Shown here: piece after piece, positions 17,414 to 25,442 of the stretch
Layout of the letters: each line of letters opens with the position of its first letter
Position numbering within the stretch: the stretch's first letter is position 1
Assembly: GCF_900116645.1 (NCBI RefSeq)
Contig: NZ_FPBO01000003.1
Span: forward strand, 298,702 to 362,701
Source of the DNA: Pseudoduganella namucuonensis
Lineage (GTDB): Bacteria; Pseudomonadota; Gammaproteobacteria; Burkholderiales; Burkholderiaceae_D
DNA length: 64,000 nucleotides
Reading direction: 5' to 3'
Translations under genes and position numbers: made by a program
Notes under the pieces: generated by a model
The model's database searches: none
What the model was told of the DNA's origin: nothing
What the model saw: the letters and a program-made list of their open reading frames with translations, nothing else

Positions 17414-18427
17414 TCAGTCGTTGTTGTCCGGCGCGGCGGCGTTGCTGGCCGGGCTGGCCACGATTTTCTTCAGGATGTTGAGCACCGACACGACCGATTT
17501 CTCCAGCCGCATCATGCGCTCGTCCATGCCGTCCGGGTAGGCGGCGGCGAGCGCGGCCAGCTCGGCCGCGTCCGACGCCGGCCGGGCCGCCGTCTCGGCC
17601 GCCTCCGGCGGCGGCTGGAACTCGGCCTGGATGTCGCGGATCACGTCGTCCACGTGGGTGTCGGTGAACTGGTGCAGCTCCTCCAGGAAGCCCATCAGCA
17701 TCAGGCGGTCGCACAGGTGGTTGGTCATGCGCGGGATGCCGCCCGAGTACTCGTAGATGGCGGCGTGCGCGGCCGGCGTGAAGGCCGGGTCGTTGTTCCA
17801 GCCCACCGTGTGCAGGCGGTGCTCGATGTAGGCCTGGGTCTCCAGCGCGTCCATCGGCCCCAGGTGGTAGGTGGCGATCACCCGCTGGCGCAGCTGCTGC
17901 ATGTCCGGGCTGTGCAGGGTGGCGCGGAATTCCGGCTGGCCCAGCAGGAAAGTCTGCAGCAGCGACTTGTCGTTGGTCTGGAAGTTCGACAGCATGCGCA
18001 ATTCCTCGACCGTGCGCGGCGACAGGTTCTGCGCCTCGTCGACCACCAGCAGCGCGCGCTTGCCCTGGGCGTCGCAGCTGCGCAGGAAGGTCTCGAGCCG
18101 GTTCAGCAGCGCGCTCTTGGTGGTGTCCTCGGCCGGCAGGCCGAAGGCCGACACCACCATGCGCAGGGTGTCCTCGGCGTTCAGGTGGGTGTTGACCAGG
18201 TGGGCGGCGACGATCTTCTGCGCCTCCAGCGTGCCCAGCATGTTGCGCACCAGCGTGGTCTTGCCCGCGCCCACCTCGCCGGTGATGACGATGAAGCCCT
18301 CGCCCTGCGACAGGCCGTACTCGAGGTAGGCCATGGCGCGCTTGTGGCCCTTGCTGCCGTAGAAGAAATGGGGGTCTGGGCGCAGGCGGAACGGCTTGTC
18401 GCTGAGCCCGTAGTAGCTTTCGTACAT
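17414..18427 (-). CDS. XrtA-associated ExeA-like AAA ATPase
   Basis: The 337-residue protein starts MYESYYGLSDKPFRLRPDP and has Walker A GEVGAGKTT (residues 50-58), Walker B LLVVDEAQNLS, and PRMTNHLCDRLMLMG toward the end. These are features of the GspA/ExeA-like ATPase family of PEP-CTERM loci. It probably powers or gates assembly of the envelope machinery; the exact role is unknown. The C-terminal 70 residues are acidic, Ala/Pro-rich and apparently disordered. I chose ATG 18427 (TAGGAAG upstream); a longer frame to 18514 gives an Arg/Pro-rich, unrelated extension. It lies 10 bases after the outer-membrane barrel gene. Confidence 0.94.
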   Translation of the reverse strand: MYESYYGLSDKPFRLRPDPHFFYGSKGHKRAMAYLEYGLSQGEGFIVITGEVGAGKTTLVRNMLGTLEAQKIVAAHLVNTHLNAEDTLRMVVSAFGLPAEDTTKSALLNRLETFLRSCDAQGKRALLVVDEAQNLSPRTVEELRMLSNFQTNDKSLLQTFLLGQPEFRATLHSPDMQQLRQRVIATYHLGPMDALETQAYIEHRLHTVGWNNDPAFTPAAHAAIYEYSGGIPRMTNHLCDRLMLMGFLEELHQFTDTHVDDVIRDIQAEFQPPPEAAETAARPASDAAELAALAAAYPDGMDERMMRLEKSVVSVLNILKKIVASPASNAAAPDNND

Positions 18428-18437
18428 CCGTGGCTTC

Positions 18438-20036
18438 CTAGAACTGTTTGTTGAGGGACGCCGACACGGCGTTCTCCGTGTAGGGGACGCGCGCCGAGGT
18501 GCTGCCTTCCACATGGCGCAGCTCGAACTGGCCGCGCAGTTTGGGCCGCAGCTCGCGCGTTAGATTCAACCGCAAGCTGCGGTTGATGTCGGTGCGCTCG
18601 ACTGTCAAGGATTCGACGTGCATATAGTCAGCCGTAAAATTGATACCCGTACGCGACGACAATCGCCAATTCACGATTATGCTGGCGCCACTCTGGCGCG
18701 TGTTGTCGTTCAATGCGGAATTGGTGACGCCCAGCAAGCCACTGTCCACGACGGACGAGGATAGCCCGTCCCTGCGTGCGCTTTGCAACGACAGGATAGT
18801 GGAGGTGCGGGGTGTGTTGAACGCAGCCGAGGCCTGCAGCTGCTTTTGCAGCATATACCGGTTGCTGAAGTAATTGATGCTGTTGGCGAGAGACGGCGGC
18901 AGACCCGTGCTCAGTATATAGGCATCGACCGCTTGGCGCCGTGCTGCGGCGTCGGGAATCGCGGCGGCAAACAGCCGGTCCAGCATGGCGGCGGTGTCGA
19001 TCGCCGACGGTAGCAGGAACTGCTGGCGCGTGGTGGTTACTGCGTCGTTGTAGCTGATAATCCAGACTGATGCACGGCTGCGATGCTGGGCATTCAGACT
19101 GTAGCTGTTACCGTAATAGCGTTTCCCCGCTGTTGCCTGTATGCTGGTGCGCGGGCTTGGCAGCCAGGTGACGCCAGCGGACCAGGACTTGCCTTGGGTA
19201 ACACCACCTAGTGCATCGTAGTCATATTTGTCATAGCCCGCGCTGGCGGTCAGCGTCAGCGTGGGTGAGTACAGGTAGCGCAGCGACGTGTTAAGGTTGT
19301 CGGTTGTGTTGCTGGTTCCCTGGGGGCCGGGCGACGCCCCCCCCAAGCTGCGGGTTGATTGCGTGTCCAGCTGTTGGCGCTGATAGTTCAGCGCCCAGCC
19401 CAGTTGGCGAAACGCGGTGCCGCTGGTGGCATTGAGCATCACGTTATTGCTGTCGCTTCTGCCGAATCCCATGTTGTCCGTTTCCACGCGATCGCGCGTA
19501 TAGCGGAGCTCCGCATTGGCTATGCTGCCGAAGCGATGCTTCAGGTAAGGCGCGATACGCAGCGTTTTGACTTCATTTGCGTTAGCGCTGGCGAAACTGG
19601 TGATGGTGTTACTCAGCAATGGGCCGAACGCGGAAGCCGAGTGCTGTTGGGTCGTGGCATCTGTGTCCAAGAACAGCAGGTCGTTGACCAGATTGGCATG
19701 TAAGTGCGCATTCAGTTGCTGGTCCGAATCCCGCGCACCGCCGACATTAGCGTCCTTGAACTTGTACAGATGTTTGTTGTAGCCAATCTTGGCCTGAACC
19801 CGTGGTCCGTCGGTCTCCAGCGTAAAACCCGGCGCAAAGGAGGTTACCCACTGGGCTTGAGCCAACTCCCTGGTCGATGCCGCGACGTTGTCGGTATAGC
19901 TTTCGCGGACTTCCAGTTGTGGCGTGAATTTCCAAGCGGCATGGCTGGCTGGCGCCAGGGGCAGCACGGCGACTGCCACCGCAGCGGCCAGCGGCCGCGC
20001 GGCGGGAAGGCGGGGTTTAACCGTAGTGGTAGTCAT
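18438..20036 (-). CDS. PEP-CTERM-system outer-membrane beta-barrel protein
   Basis: The 532-residue protein has a signal peptide (hydrophobic run ending PLAPASHA, cleavage before AWKF). It then has alternating beta-strand patterns such as LEVRESYTDN, LNTSLRYLYSP and RLNLTRELRPKLRGQFELRH, and ends in a terminal Phe (SLNKQF), as outer-membrane barrels do. Position and form match the uncharacterised PEP-CTERM-locus outer-membrane family with the opening motif RESYTDN. It may form the surface pore or anchor for the polysaccharide. The start at 20036 lies inside the tyrosine kinase gene by 20 bases; a start at 20060 would overlap further. Confidence 0.9.
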   Translation of the reverse strand: MTTTTVKPRLPAARPLAAAVAVAVLPLAPASHAAWKFTPQLEVRESYTDNVAASTRELAQAQWVTSFAPGFTLETDGPRVQAKIGYNKHLYKFKDANVGGARDSDQQLNAHLHANLVNDLLFLDTDATTQQHSASAFGPLLSNTITSFASANANEVKTLRIAPYLKHRFGSIANAELRYTRDRVETDNMGFGRSDSNNVMLNATSGTAFRQLGWALNYQRQQLDTQSTRSLGGASPGPQGTSNTTDNLNTSLRYLYSPTLTLTASAGYDKYDYDALGGVTQGKSWSAGVTWLPSPRTSIQATAGKRYYGNSYSLNAQHRSRASVWIISYNDAVTTTRQQFLLPSAIDTAAMLDRLFAAAIPDAAARRQAVDAYILSTGLPPSLANSINYFSNRYMLQKQLQASAAFNTPRTSTILSLQSARRDGLSSSVVDSGLLGVTNSALNDNTRQSGASIIVNWRLSSRTGINFTADYMHVESLTVERTDINRSLRLNLTRELRPKLRGQFELRHVEGSTSARVPYTENAVSASLNKQF

Positions 20037-20973
20037 AGGTTTCCGTGCCGGGGAACTCACGGGTCTTGTTGTAGATCAGGTTGACGTTGGGGAGGCCCTC
20101 CAGCTGGGTCAGCGACTCCTTGACCGCGTGCTGGGTGGTGCGCTCGGCCTCGACCACCACCACGATCTGGCCCATGTGGCTGGCCAGCACGTGCGCCTCG
20201 CTGGTCAGCAGCAGCGGAGGCGAATCGAAGATGACGATGCGGTCCGGGTAGCGGTGCGCGATCTCGTGCACGAAGGAGGACATCGCCTGGCTGGCCAACA
20301 GTTCGGTGGCGCGCGGATTGCTGGTGCCGGCCGGCAGGATGCTCAGCGTGGGGACGTTGGTGCGCAGCATCACGTCCGACATGTCGAGCTTGTCGTCCAG
20401 CAGGATGTCCATCAGGCCGCGCTCGGCCGGCAGGCCCAGGGTGCGCAGCACCGACGGGCGCGCCACGTCGGCGTCCACCAGCAGCACCGTGTGGTCCAGC
20501 TCCATGGCGATGCTCATGGCCAGGTTGATCGAGCAGAAGGTCTTGCCCTCGCCCGGCAGGGAACTGGTCATCATGATCAGGTTGCCCGGCTTGTCGCCCG
20601 GCGGGCGCGGCGCGAAGGCGCGCTTGATCAGCGGGCGCTTGATGATGCGGAAGTCCTCGACCAGCATGGTGCGGCCGCCGGCGGCCGTGACCAGGCCGAT
20701 CTCGTGCATGTGCTTGAGGTCCAGTTCCACCCGGCGCTGGCCGCCCGGGCGCGCCGCCGCAGGCGCGCCCGGCTCCCCTGCGGCCGGAACCTCCGGGGCC
20801 GCCGTGGCTTCCGGGACCGCGGGGGCCGGGGGGACCGCCGGCGCGGCGGCGGCGGCGGCCGGGGCGGCCGTGCCCACCACGGTCGGCGCGGCCTGCGCCT
20901 CGGTCGCGCCGGCCGGCACCGGCGCTTCGGTCTTGTGCTCTAGGCGGCTGGCCGCCCGTTCAATGATGCTCAT
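20017..20973 (-). CDS. PEP-CTERM-associated tyrosine kinase / polysaccharide regulator
   Basis: The 318-residue BY-kinase (CpsD/CapB type) has Walker A SLPGEGKT at about 139-145, Walker A' LLVDADVARPS, Walker B IVIFDSPP, and a tyrosine-containing tail ending YDYHYG that is the likely autophosphorylation site. Residues 20-76 are a long Ala/Pro-rich linker. It would pair with the separate chain-length protein encoded just upstream to control polymer length through phosphorylation cycles. It follows the chain-length gene by 19 bases and overlaps the barrel gene by 20. Confidence 0.94.
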   Translation of the reverse strand: MSIIERAASRLEHKTEAPVPAGATEAQAAPTVVGTAAPAAAAAAPAVPPAPAVPEATAAPEVPAAGEPGAPAAARPGGQRRVELDLKHMHEIGLVTAAGGRTMLVEDFRIIKRPLIKRAFAPRPPGDKPGNLIMMTSSLPGEGKTFCSINLAMSIAMELDHTVLLVDADVARPSVLRTLGLPAERGLMDILLDDKLDMSDVMLRTNVPTLSILPAGTSNPRATELLASQAMSSFVHEIAHRYPDRIVIFDSPPLLLTSEAHVLASHMGQIVVVVEAERTTQHAVKESLTQLEGLPNVNLIYNKTREFPGTETYDYHYG

Positions 20974-20992
20974 CTCGTTCCCCGTGGAAGGA

Positions 20993-22528
20993 CTAGGACT
21001 GTTTCAACAGCAGGATCGCCATCACGCCGCCATAGGCCGAGAACAGCAGCGCGACCGAGACGCTGAAGGCGTACAGGCGGCGGCGGCGGCGGATCTTCTG
21101 CTCGTCGGTCCAGTTCATGCTGATGGTGCCCAGGATGGGCAGGCCGGTGGCCGTGCGCAGCGCCGCCTGGCTGACGAAGGTGGGCCGGATCTGGCTCATC
21201 AGCAGCGCCACGCCCAGGCCGGCGAACAGCGCGCCGCCGAACACCAGCGACATCAGGCGCGGCCGGTGCGGGCCGGTCGGCTTGGTCGGCGCGGTGGGCG
21301 GATCGATCACGCGGAAGCTCATCATGTCGGTGGCCGAGGTCAGGTCGCCGGACAGGCGGGCCGCCTCGCGGCGCTCGACCAGCTTGGTGTAGTTGTCCTT
21401 GTTCACCTCGTAGTCGCGGTTCAGCTGCGCCAGTTGCGCCTCGACCTCGGGCGCGGCGTTGCTCTGGCTGCGCAGGTTGGCCAGGCGCGACGCGTACTCG
21501 TTGACGCGCGCCCTCAGCGACGCCACGCGCGCCTCCTCGACCGACAGCGCCACGTTCATCTGCTGCAGCATCGGGCTGTAGTTGGCGCCCGGATCGTTGG
21601 TGCGCACCCGTTTCTTGGCCTCTTCCTTCTTACGCGCCTGCAATTGCGCCAGCAGGCGCTTGTTCGACACGATGTCCGGGTGCTCCTCGGTGAACTGCAT
21701 GCGCAGCTGGTCCAGGTTTTTATCGATGGCCGAGATACGGGCCTCCAGCTCGGGATTGCCCGAGTCCTGCTCGGCCGCGGTGGCCGTCACCGGCGCCGGC
21801 TCCTCGCCGGCGATCTGGCGCTTGAGCGCGTTGCGCGCCTGCTCGGCCTCGGTGTACTCCAGCCTGGCCTGGCTGAGCTTGTCGTTCAGGTCGCCGATCG
21901 CCGAGCCGTAGTCGCTGCCCTGGCGCGGCAGCAGGCCCATGTGCTTGATCTTGAATTCCTTCAGCGCGTTCTCGCCGGCCGCCAGTTTTTCCTCGTAGCT
22001 CTTGATCTGTTCGTCGATGAACTGCACCGCCTTGTCCGACTCCTGCTTCTTGCCGCCGAAACTGCCCTCGACGAAGATGGTCAGCAGCGACTGCACGATC
22101 TCCTTGCCCAGCTTGGGATTGGAGTTGCTGTAGGAAATGGTGTAGATGTCGTCGCGCTCGGTGCCGGTGATCTTGATCTCCTTGCTCAGCTCGTCGACCA
22201 TCTGCTCGTGCTCCTGCACGCTCTTGTTCTTGATGTCGAGGTCGACCATGCGCATCACGCGCTCGACGTTGGGGCGGCTGATCAGCGTGCGGCGCATGAA
22301 CTGCACCTGCTGCTCGACGTTGGGCACGGTGGTCATGCCGGCCAGCAGCGGTTTCAGGATACTCTGGGTGTCGACGAACACGCGCGCCGAGGCCTGGTAG
22401 GAATCGGGCAACTGGTAAACCACGCCCCAGCCGATCACGGCCACGGTCCAAGTGATGGCCACGGCATACCAGCGGTACTTGCCGATCGCCTTCAAGAAGG
22501 TCAGGAGTAGGGCCTGCAATTCTGCCAT
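20993..22528 (-). CDS. PEP-CTERM-locus polysaccharide chain-length determinant (Wzz family)
   Basis: The 511-residue inner-membrane protein has a first membrane helix at about residues 20-37 (WYAVAITWTVAVIGWGVVY) and a Wzz region with YQASARVFVDTQSILKPLL. Long coiled coils follow (residues 160-400, e.g. VQFIDEQIKSYEEKLAAGE). A Pro-rich motif (PPTAPTKPTGPHRPRLM) precedes a second helix and a short basic loop KIRRRRR before a C-terminal helix. It fits the PEP-CTERM chain-length family. It should oligomerise with the kinase encoded next to set polymer length. It is the first gene of the leftward operon; a 9-base-pair hairpin stands in its leader. Confidence 0.94.
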   Translation of the reverse strand: MAELQALLLTFLKAIGKYRWYAVAITWTVAVIGWGVVYQLPDSYQASARVFVDTQSILKPLLAGMTTVPNVEQQVQFMRRTLISRPNVERVMRMVDLDIKNKSVQEHEQMVDELSKEIKITGTERDDIYTISYSNSNPKLGKEIVQSLLTIFVEGSFGGKKQESDKAVQFIDEQIKSYEEKLAAGENALKEFKIKHMGLLPRQGSDYGSAIGDLNDKLSQARLEYTEAEQARNALKRQIAGEEPAPVTATAAEQDSGNPELEARISAIDKNLDQLRMQFTEEHPDIVSNKRLLAQLQARKKEEAKKRVRTNDPGANYSPMLQQMNVALSVEEARVASLRARVNEYASRLANLRSQSNAAPEVEAQLAQLNRDYEVNKDNYTKLVERREAARLSGDLTSATDMMSFRVIDPPTAPTKPTGPHRPRLMSLVFGGALFAGLGVALLMSQIRPTFVSQAALRTATGLPILGTISMNWTDEQKIRRRRRLYAFSVSVALLFSAYGGVMAILLLKQS

Positions 22529-22837
22529 ATCGTCAATCTCGCCTAAAGTATGTGCGACGCCGGCAAGCCGCCGCGGGGCTTGCCGCCCGTCTCGCGTACT
22601 TGCTTAAATTACATCAAAATCTTCTCTATGATACAGGAGAATTCGTTGCTTGTTGCTATTAAATGCTGCGGTGCCATGGGCGGATGTCGCATGCCGAAGA
22701 CACCGTGGTTTGTTTGACAGTTTGAAATAGATATTCCCCGTGAACAAGCGGCGGGGCCTTGATTCTGACAGGAAAAGGCGGCGCGCGGGGACAACTCTGG
22801 TATCGTGTGGCGCAAACGTTTTTCCAGACCCGAACCC
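22529..22837. promoter_or_regulatory. Divergent spacer between the XrtA operon and the serine protease
   Basis: This 309-base spacer must hold the promoters of the leftward operon and of the rightward protease gene. It is AT-rich at 22605-22740. A perfect TTGACA sits at 22714-22719 on the right strand, but no matching -10 follows at 16-18 bases. No GG-N10-GC sigma-54 element was found on either strand. Apart from the leader hairpin at 22561 I see nothing else I can name. Confidence 0.5.
22561..22585 (-). promoter_or_regulatory. Leader hairpin of the chain-length/XrtA operon
   Basis: CGGCAAGCC and GGCTTGCCG form a perfect 9-base-pair stem with a 7-base loop, ending 33 bases upstream of the chain-length ATG at 22528. 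No U-run follows, so it is not a simple terminator. It may stabilise or modulate the long operon transcript. Confidence 0.55.
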
Positions 22838-23605
22838 ATGCCACGTCGCCTGTTTTTGCTGTCGCTTTGCCTGGCCGCCGCCGCGCGCGTCGCCGCCGCC
22901 GACCTGTCGGCCACCATCGCCGCCGTCAAGCCCTCCGTGGTGGGCGTCGGCACCTTCCAGCGCACGCGCAGTCCCGGCACCGTGTTCACGGGCACCGGCT
23001 GGGTGGTGGGCGACGGCCTGAGCGTCATCACCAACGCGCACGTGGTGCCGGAGAAACTGGACGCGGAACAGAAGGAGGCCCTGGGCGTGGTCGTCGCCGG
23101 CGCCGGCACGGCCTTCAGTTTCCGCCCCGCGACCCTGGCCGGCCTGGACCGGGAGCACGACTTGGCGCATCTGCGCCTGAGCGGGGAGCCGCTGCCGGCG
23201 CTCAGGCTGGGCGATTCGGACACGCTGCGGGAAGGGCGCGACCTGGCGTTCACCGGTTTTCCGCTGGGCATGGTGTTGGGCCTGCACCACGTCACGCACC
23301 GCGCCATGCTGTCGGCCATCACCCCCGTCATCATCCCGTCCTATTCGGCGCGCCAGCTCGACGCGCGCGCCGTGGCCCAGCTGCAGCGCGCCCCGTTCGA
23401 GATCCTGCAGCTCGACGGCACGGCCTATCCCGGCAACAGCGGCAGTCCCGTCTACGACCCGGCCGACGGCACCGTGTACGGCGTGATCAACATGGTGTTC
23501 GTCAAGGGCCTGAAGGAGGCGGCGATCAGCCACCCCAGCGGCATCACCTACGCGATCCCGGCGCGCCACGTGCGTGCACTGTTGCAAAGAGCTTCCACCC
23601 AGTAA
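22838..23605 (+). CDS. Secreted trypsin-like serine protease
   Basis: The 255-residue protein has a signal peptide (LFLLSLCLAAAARVAAA). It then has a chymotrypsin/HtrA-like protease fold with the triad His68 (ITNAHVV), Asp108 (DREHDLAHL) and Ser201 (GNSGSP). There is no PDZ domain. It would act in the periplasm. Placement between the chain-length and export genes suggests a processing or quality-control role in the exosortase system, but that is inference. ATG 22838 puts the hydrophobic signal at the right distance; GTG 22805 is an alternative. No strong ribosome-binding site is seen. Confidence 0.85.
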   Translation: MPRRLFLLSLCLAAAARVAAADLSATIAAVKPSVVGVGTFQRTRSPGTVFTGTGWVVGDGLSVITNAHVVPEKLDAEQKEALGVVVAGAGTAFSFRPATLAGLDREHDLAHLRLSGEPLPALRLGDSDTLREGRDLAFTGFPLGMVLGLHHVTHRAMLSAITPVIIPSYSARQLDARAVAQLQRAPFEILQLDGTAYPGNSGSPVYDPADGTVYGVINMVFVKGLKEAAISHPSGITYAIPARHVRALLQRASTQ

Positions 23606-23678
23606 CTTATTCCTGATAGCATGGCGTAATGCTAATCTTGCTGAAGCCTTGCTTAAAAACCCCGCAAAGAGGAAACGC

Positions 23679-24302
23679 GTGAACACACTCAAACTGCACT
23701 GGACCAAATGGCTGGCATGTGGCGCGCTGGCGCTGTTCGCGCTGGCGCTGGGCGGCTGCGCCACCCCGCCCGCGCTGCCGCAGACCGCGGCGCCCGCCAC
23801 GGATTACCTGATCGGCGCCGGCGACACCGTCAACATCGTCGTGTGGCGCAATCCGGAGGTGTCGCAAGCGGTGCCGGTGCGGCCCGACGGCAAGATCACC
23901 ACGCCGCTGGTGGAGGACCTGCAGGCCAGCGGCAAGACCTCGACCGAACTGGCGCGCGACATCGAAAAGGCGCTGGCCAAGTTCATCCAGCAGCCGGTGG
24001 TGACGGTGATCGTCACCGGTTTCACCGGCACCTACGGCGAGCAGATCCGCGTGATCGGCCAGGCCGCCAAGCCGCAGGCGCTGGCCTACCGGGTCGACAT
24101 GTCGCTGATGGACGTGCTGATCGCGGTCGGCGGCGTCACCGAGTTCGCCGCCGGCAACCGCGCCAGCATCATCCGCCATGTGGATGGCAAGCAACAAAAA
24201 TTCAATGTGCGCCTGAACGACCTGATCAAGGACGGCGACATCTCGGCCAACGTGCCGATGCGTCCGGGCGACGTGCTGGTGATACCGGAAAGTTTCTTTT
24301 AG
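23679..24302 (+). CDS. PEP-CTERM-system polysaccharide export lipoprotein (Wza-like)
   Basis: The 207-residue outer-membrane lipoprotein has a lipobox ALGGC with Cys27. A Poly_export domain follows (YLIGAGDTVNIVVWRNPEVS, VRPDGKITTPLVEDLQASG), then a SLBB-like segment (VIGQAAKPQALAYRVDMSL) and the closing MRPGDVLVIPESFF. Length matches the short PEP-CTERM export family. It should form the outer-membrane end of the export channel. The start is the GTG at 23679, preceded by AGAGGA at good spacing; an ATG-led frame from 23574 would overlap the protease gene and lacks a signal. A small imperfect inverted repeat (AGCAT/ATGCT) lies at 23615-23635 upstream. Confidence 0.93.
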   Translation: MNTLKLHWTKWLACGALALFALALGGCATPPALPQTAAPATDYLIGAGDTVNIVVWRNPEVSQAVPVRPDGKITTPLVEDLQASGKTSTELARDIEKALAKFIQQPVVTVIVTGFTGTYGEQIRVIGQAAKPQALAYRVDMSLMDVLIAVGGVTEFAAGNRASIIRHVDGKQQKFNVRLNDLIKDGDISANVPMRPGDVLVIPESFF

Positions 24303-24327
24303 TGAGATGGCACTCCTGAATGTGAAA

Positions 24328-24338
24328 GGGGGGGGGGG
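24328..24338 (+). repeat. Eleven-G homopolymer tract
   Basis: Eleven consecutive G residues lie 26 bases after the export-gene stop, in an otherwise gene-free 243-base gap. Such tracts are prone to slippage. A 67-codon frame (24307-24510) runs through it but shows no recognisable protein features. Confidence 0.9.
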
Positions 24339-24471
24339 CGATCCGTCGCAGGTCTTCGCTGTCGGGAATTTTTACAGCTTTTGCGTTAAACTCAGCACGG
24401 CAGCACGAAGCGAGTATTTAAGCTGGGCTAAGTCCTTGATATTTATCAATGCAGCCCGCTCTTGTCGCTTG

Positions 24472-24487
24472 TGGAATGAATATTGCT
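24472..24487 (+). promoter_or_regulatory. Sigma-54-type -24/-12 element before the Tat/PqqD/HprK-like operon
   Basis: TGGAATGAATATTGCT has GG and GC exactly ten bases apart and a full TTGC at -12; the -24 half keeps TGG but not the CA of the consensus. Transcription would start near 24498, about 48 bases before the GTG start at 24546. That is nearly the same geometry as the element before the PEP-CTERM gene at 30140. Confidence 0.5.
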
Positions 24488-24545
24488 TAATTCCAAGAGA
24501 CATGATTTAAGGGCCGCACAGCTGCCCACTATTGAGGATATACAC

Positions 24546-25160
24546 GTGGCTAACCAAGAACAGCAACACGGGGCTTCCGGCACCCCGCATGATACCGCGC
24601 AACCGCCGGTGTTTGCCGGTGCCGCGCGCCGCCGTTTCGCGAAAGGCGGCGCGGCGGCCGTGGGTGCTGCGTTGACCCTGAAGAGCACGCCGGGCATGGC
24701 CACCGGCTTTTTGCCCTGCCTGTCGCCGTCCGGCGCCGTGTCCGGTAACATCAGCCGTGCGGTGACTTGCACCACTTCGGGTTACTCGCCCGGCTATTAC
24801 CGGAACAGACCCTCTCGCTGGCCGAGTCAGACCGCCTCCTCCAAATGTGCGCCAACCACCATGTTCTCCGCTGTCTTCCTATGCGGCGGCCAGTTTTCCC
24901 AGTTCACACTGAACACACTTTGCAGCCCGCAGTCTTGCGACACCAATAATGTGGCGAGGCATTGTGTAGCGGCCTACCTGAATGCAAAGCGGGGATTAAC
25001 TCCATATTTGCCCGCCAGCAAAGTTGTAGAGATCTGGAATGAGTACTGGCTGAATGGTGGTCCCGGTCGGGGCTATTATATGCCGGTCAAGGGCGGCACC
25101 ACCCGCTGGAATGGCGCTAAGATCGTCGAGTATTTGCTAAGCACGTTCCATCAATCGTAA
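24546..25160 (+). CDS. Tat-signal, cysteine-rich secreted protein of unknown function
   Basis: The 204-residue protein is not a family I can name. Residues 28-33 (RRRFAK) match the twin-arginine consensus RRxFxK and precede an Ala-rich hydrophobic stretch (GGAAAVGAALTL), so it probably crosses the inner membrane folded. The mature part has seven cysteines (58, 75, 101, 113, 126, 131, 140). It also has SPGYYRNRPSRWP at 81-93, recalling the GYWKNHxxxWP motif of many bacterial secreted proteins, followed by NNVARHCVAAYLNA. I chose GTG 24546 with GAGGATAT upstream. It starts 15 bases before a PqqD-like gene and may be that system's substrate (inference). Confidence 0.7.
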   Translation: MANQEQQHGASGTPHDTAQPPVFAGAARRRFAKGGAAAVGAALTLKSTPGMATGFLPCLSPSGAVSGNISRAVTCTTSGYSPGYYRNRPSRWPSQTASSKCAPTTMFSAVFLCGGQFSQFTLNTLCSPQSCDTNNVARHCVAAYLNAKRGLTPYLPASKVVEIWNEYWLNGGPGRGYYMPVKGGTTRWNGAKIVEYLLSTFHQS

Positions 25161-25175
25161 CGATGCCGATCACGT

Positions 25176-25442
25176 ATGTGGCAACTGATGCCTGGCCAGT
25201 CCCTGCGTTATCACACCTGGGATAACGAAGTATATGTGCTGTACAACGACATGTCGGGCGACACCCACATGTTGGACGCAGCCGCGATCGAGGTGCTGAC
25301 CGCGTTGGCCAGCGGCCCTCGCGATGCGACGCAGTTGGCCCAGTCGCTACAACTTGATGCCGGTCTCGACAGCGCACGGCAACTGGCGGAGCTGCTCAGT
25401 GAGTTGCTGCGCTTGGCATTGATCCATACCACTGCATGCTGA
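25176..25442 (+). CDS. PqqD-like protein of the HPr-rel-A type system
   Basis: The 88-residue protein has the winged-helix PqqD fold pattern: a beta-rich start (LRYHTWDNEVYVLYNDMSGDTHML), DAAAIEVLTAL, then helices (ATQLAQSL, LAELLSELLRLALI). PqqD relatives bind leader peptides of ribosomal peptides for modifying enzymes. This branch is the one found next to HprK-related kinases. It overlaps the kinase gene by 7 bases, so the two are coupled. No adjacent radical-SAM or other classical RiPP maturase is seen, which makes its client uncertain. Confidence 0.85.
   Translation: MWQLMPGQSLRYHTWDNEVYVLYNDMSGDTHMLDAAAIEVLTALASGPRDATQLAQSLQLDAGLDSARQLAELLSELLRLALIHTTAC

Noticed and set aside
22714..22737. 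TTGACA before the serine protease gene as a promoter
   Set aside because: No -10-like hexamer at 16-18 bases; TATTCC is only 12 bases downstream.
22604..23800. Long leftward frame opposite the serine protease gene
   Set aside because: His/Gly/Arg/Gln-rich composition typical of an antisense shadow. The protease triad on the other strand is unmistakable.
24307..24510. A 67-codon frame starting just after the export gene and crossing the eleven-G tract
   Set aside because: No protein-like features; it depends on the G-tract length and covers the sigma-54 element.
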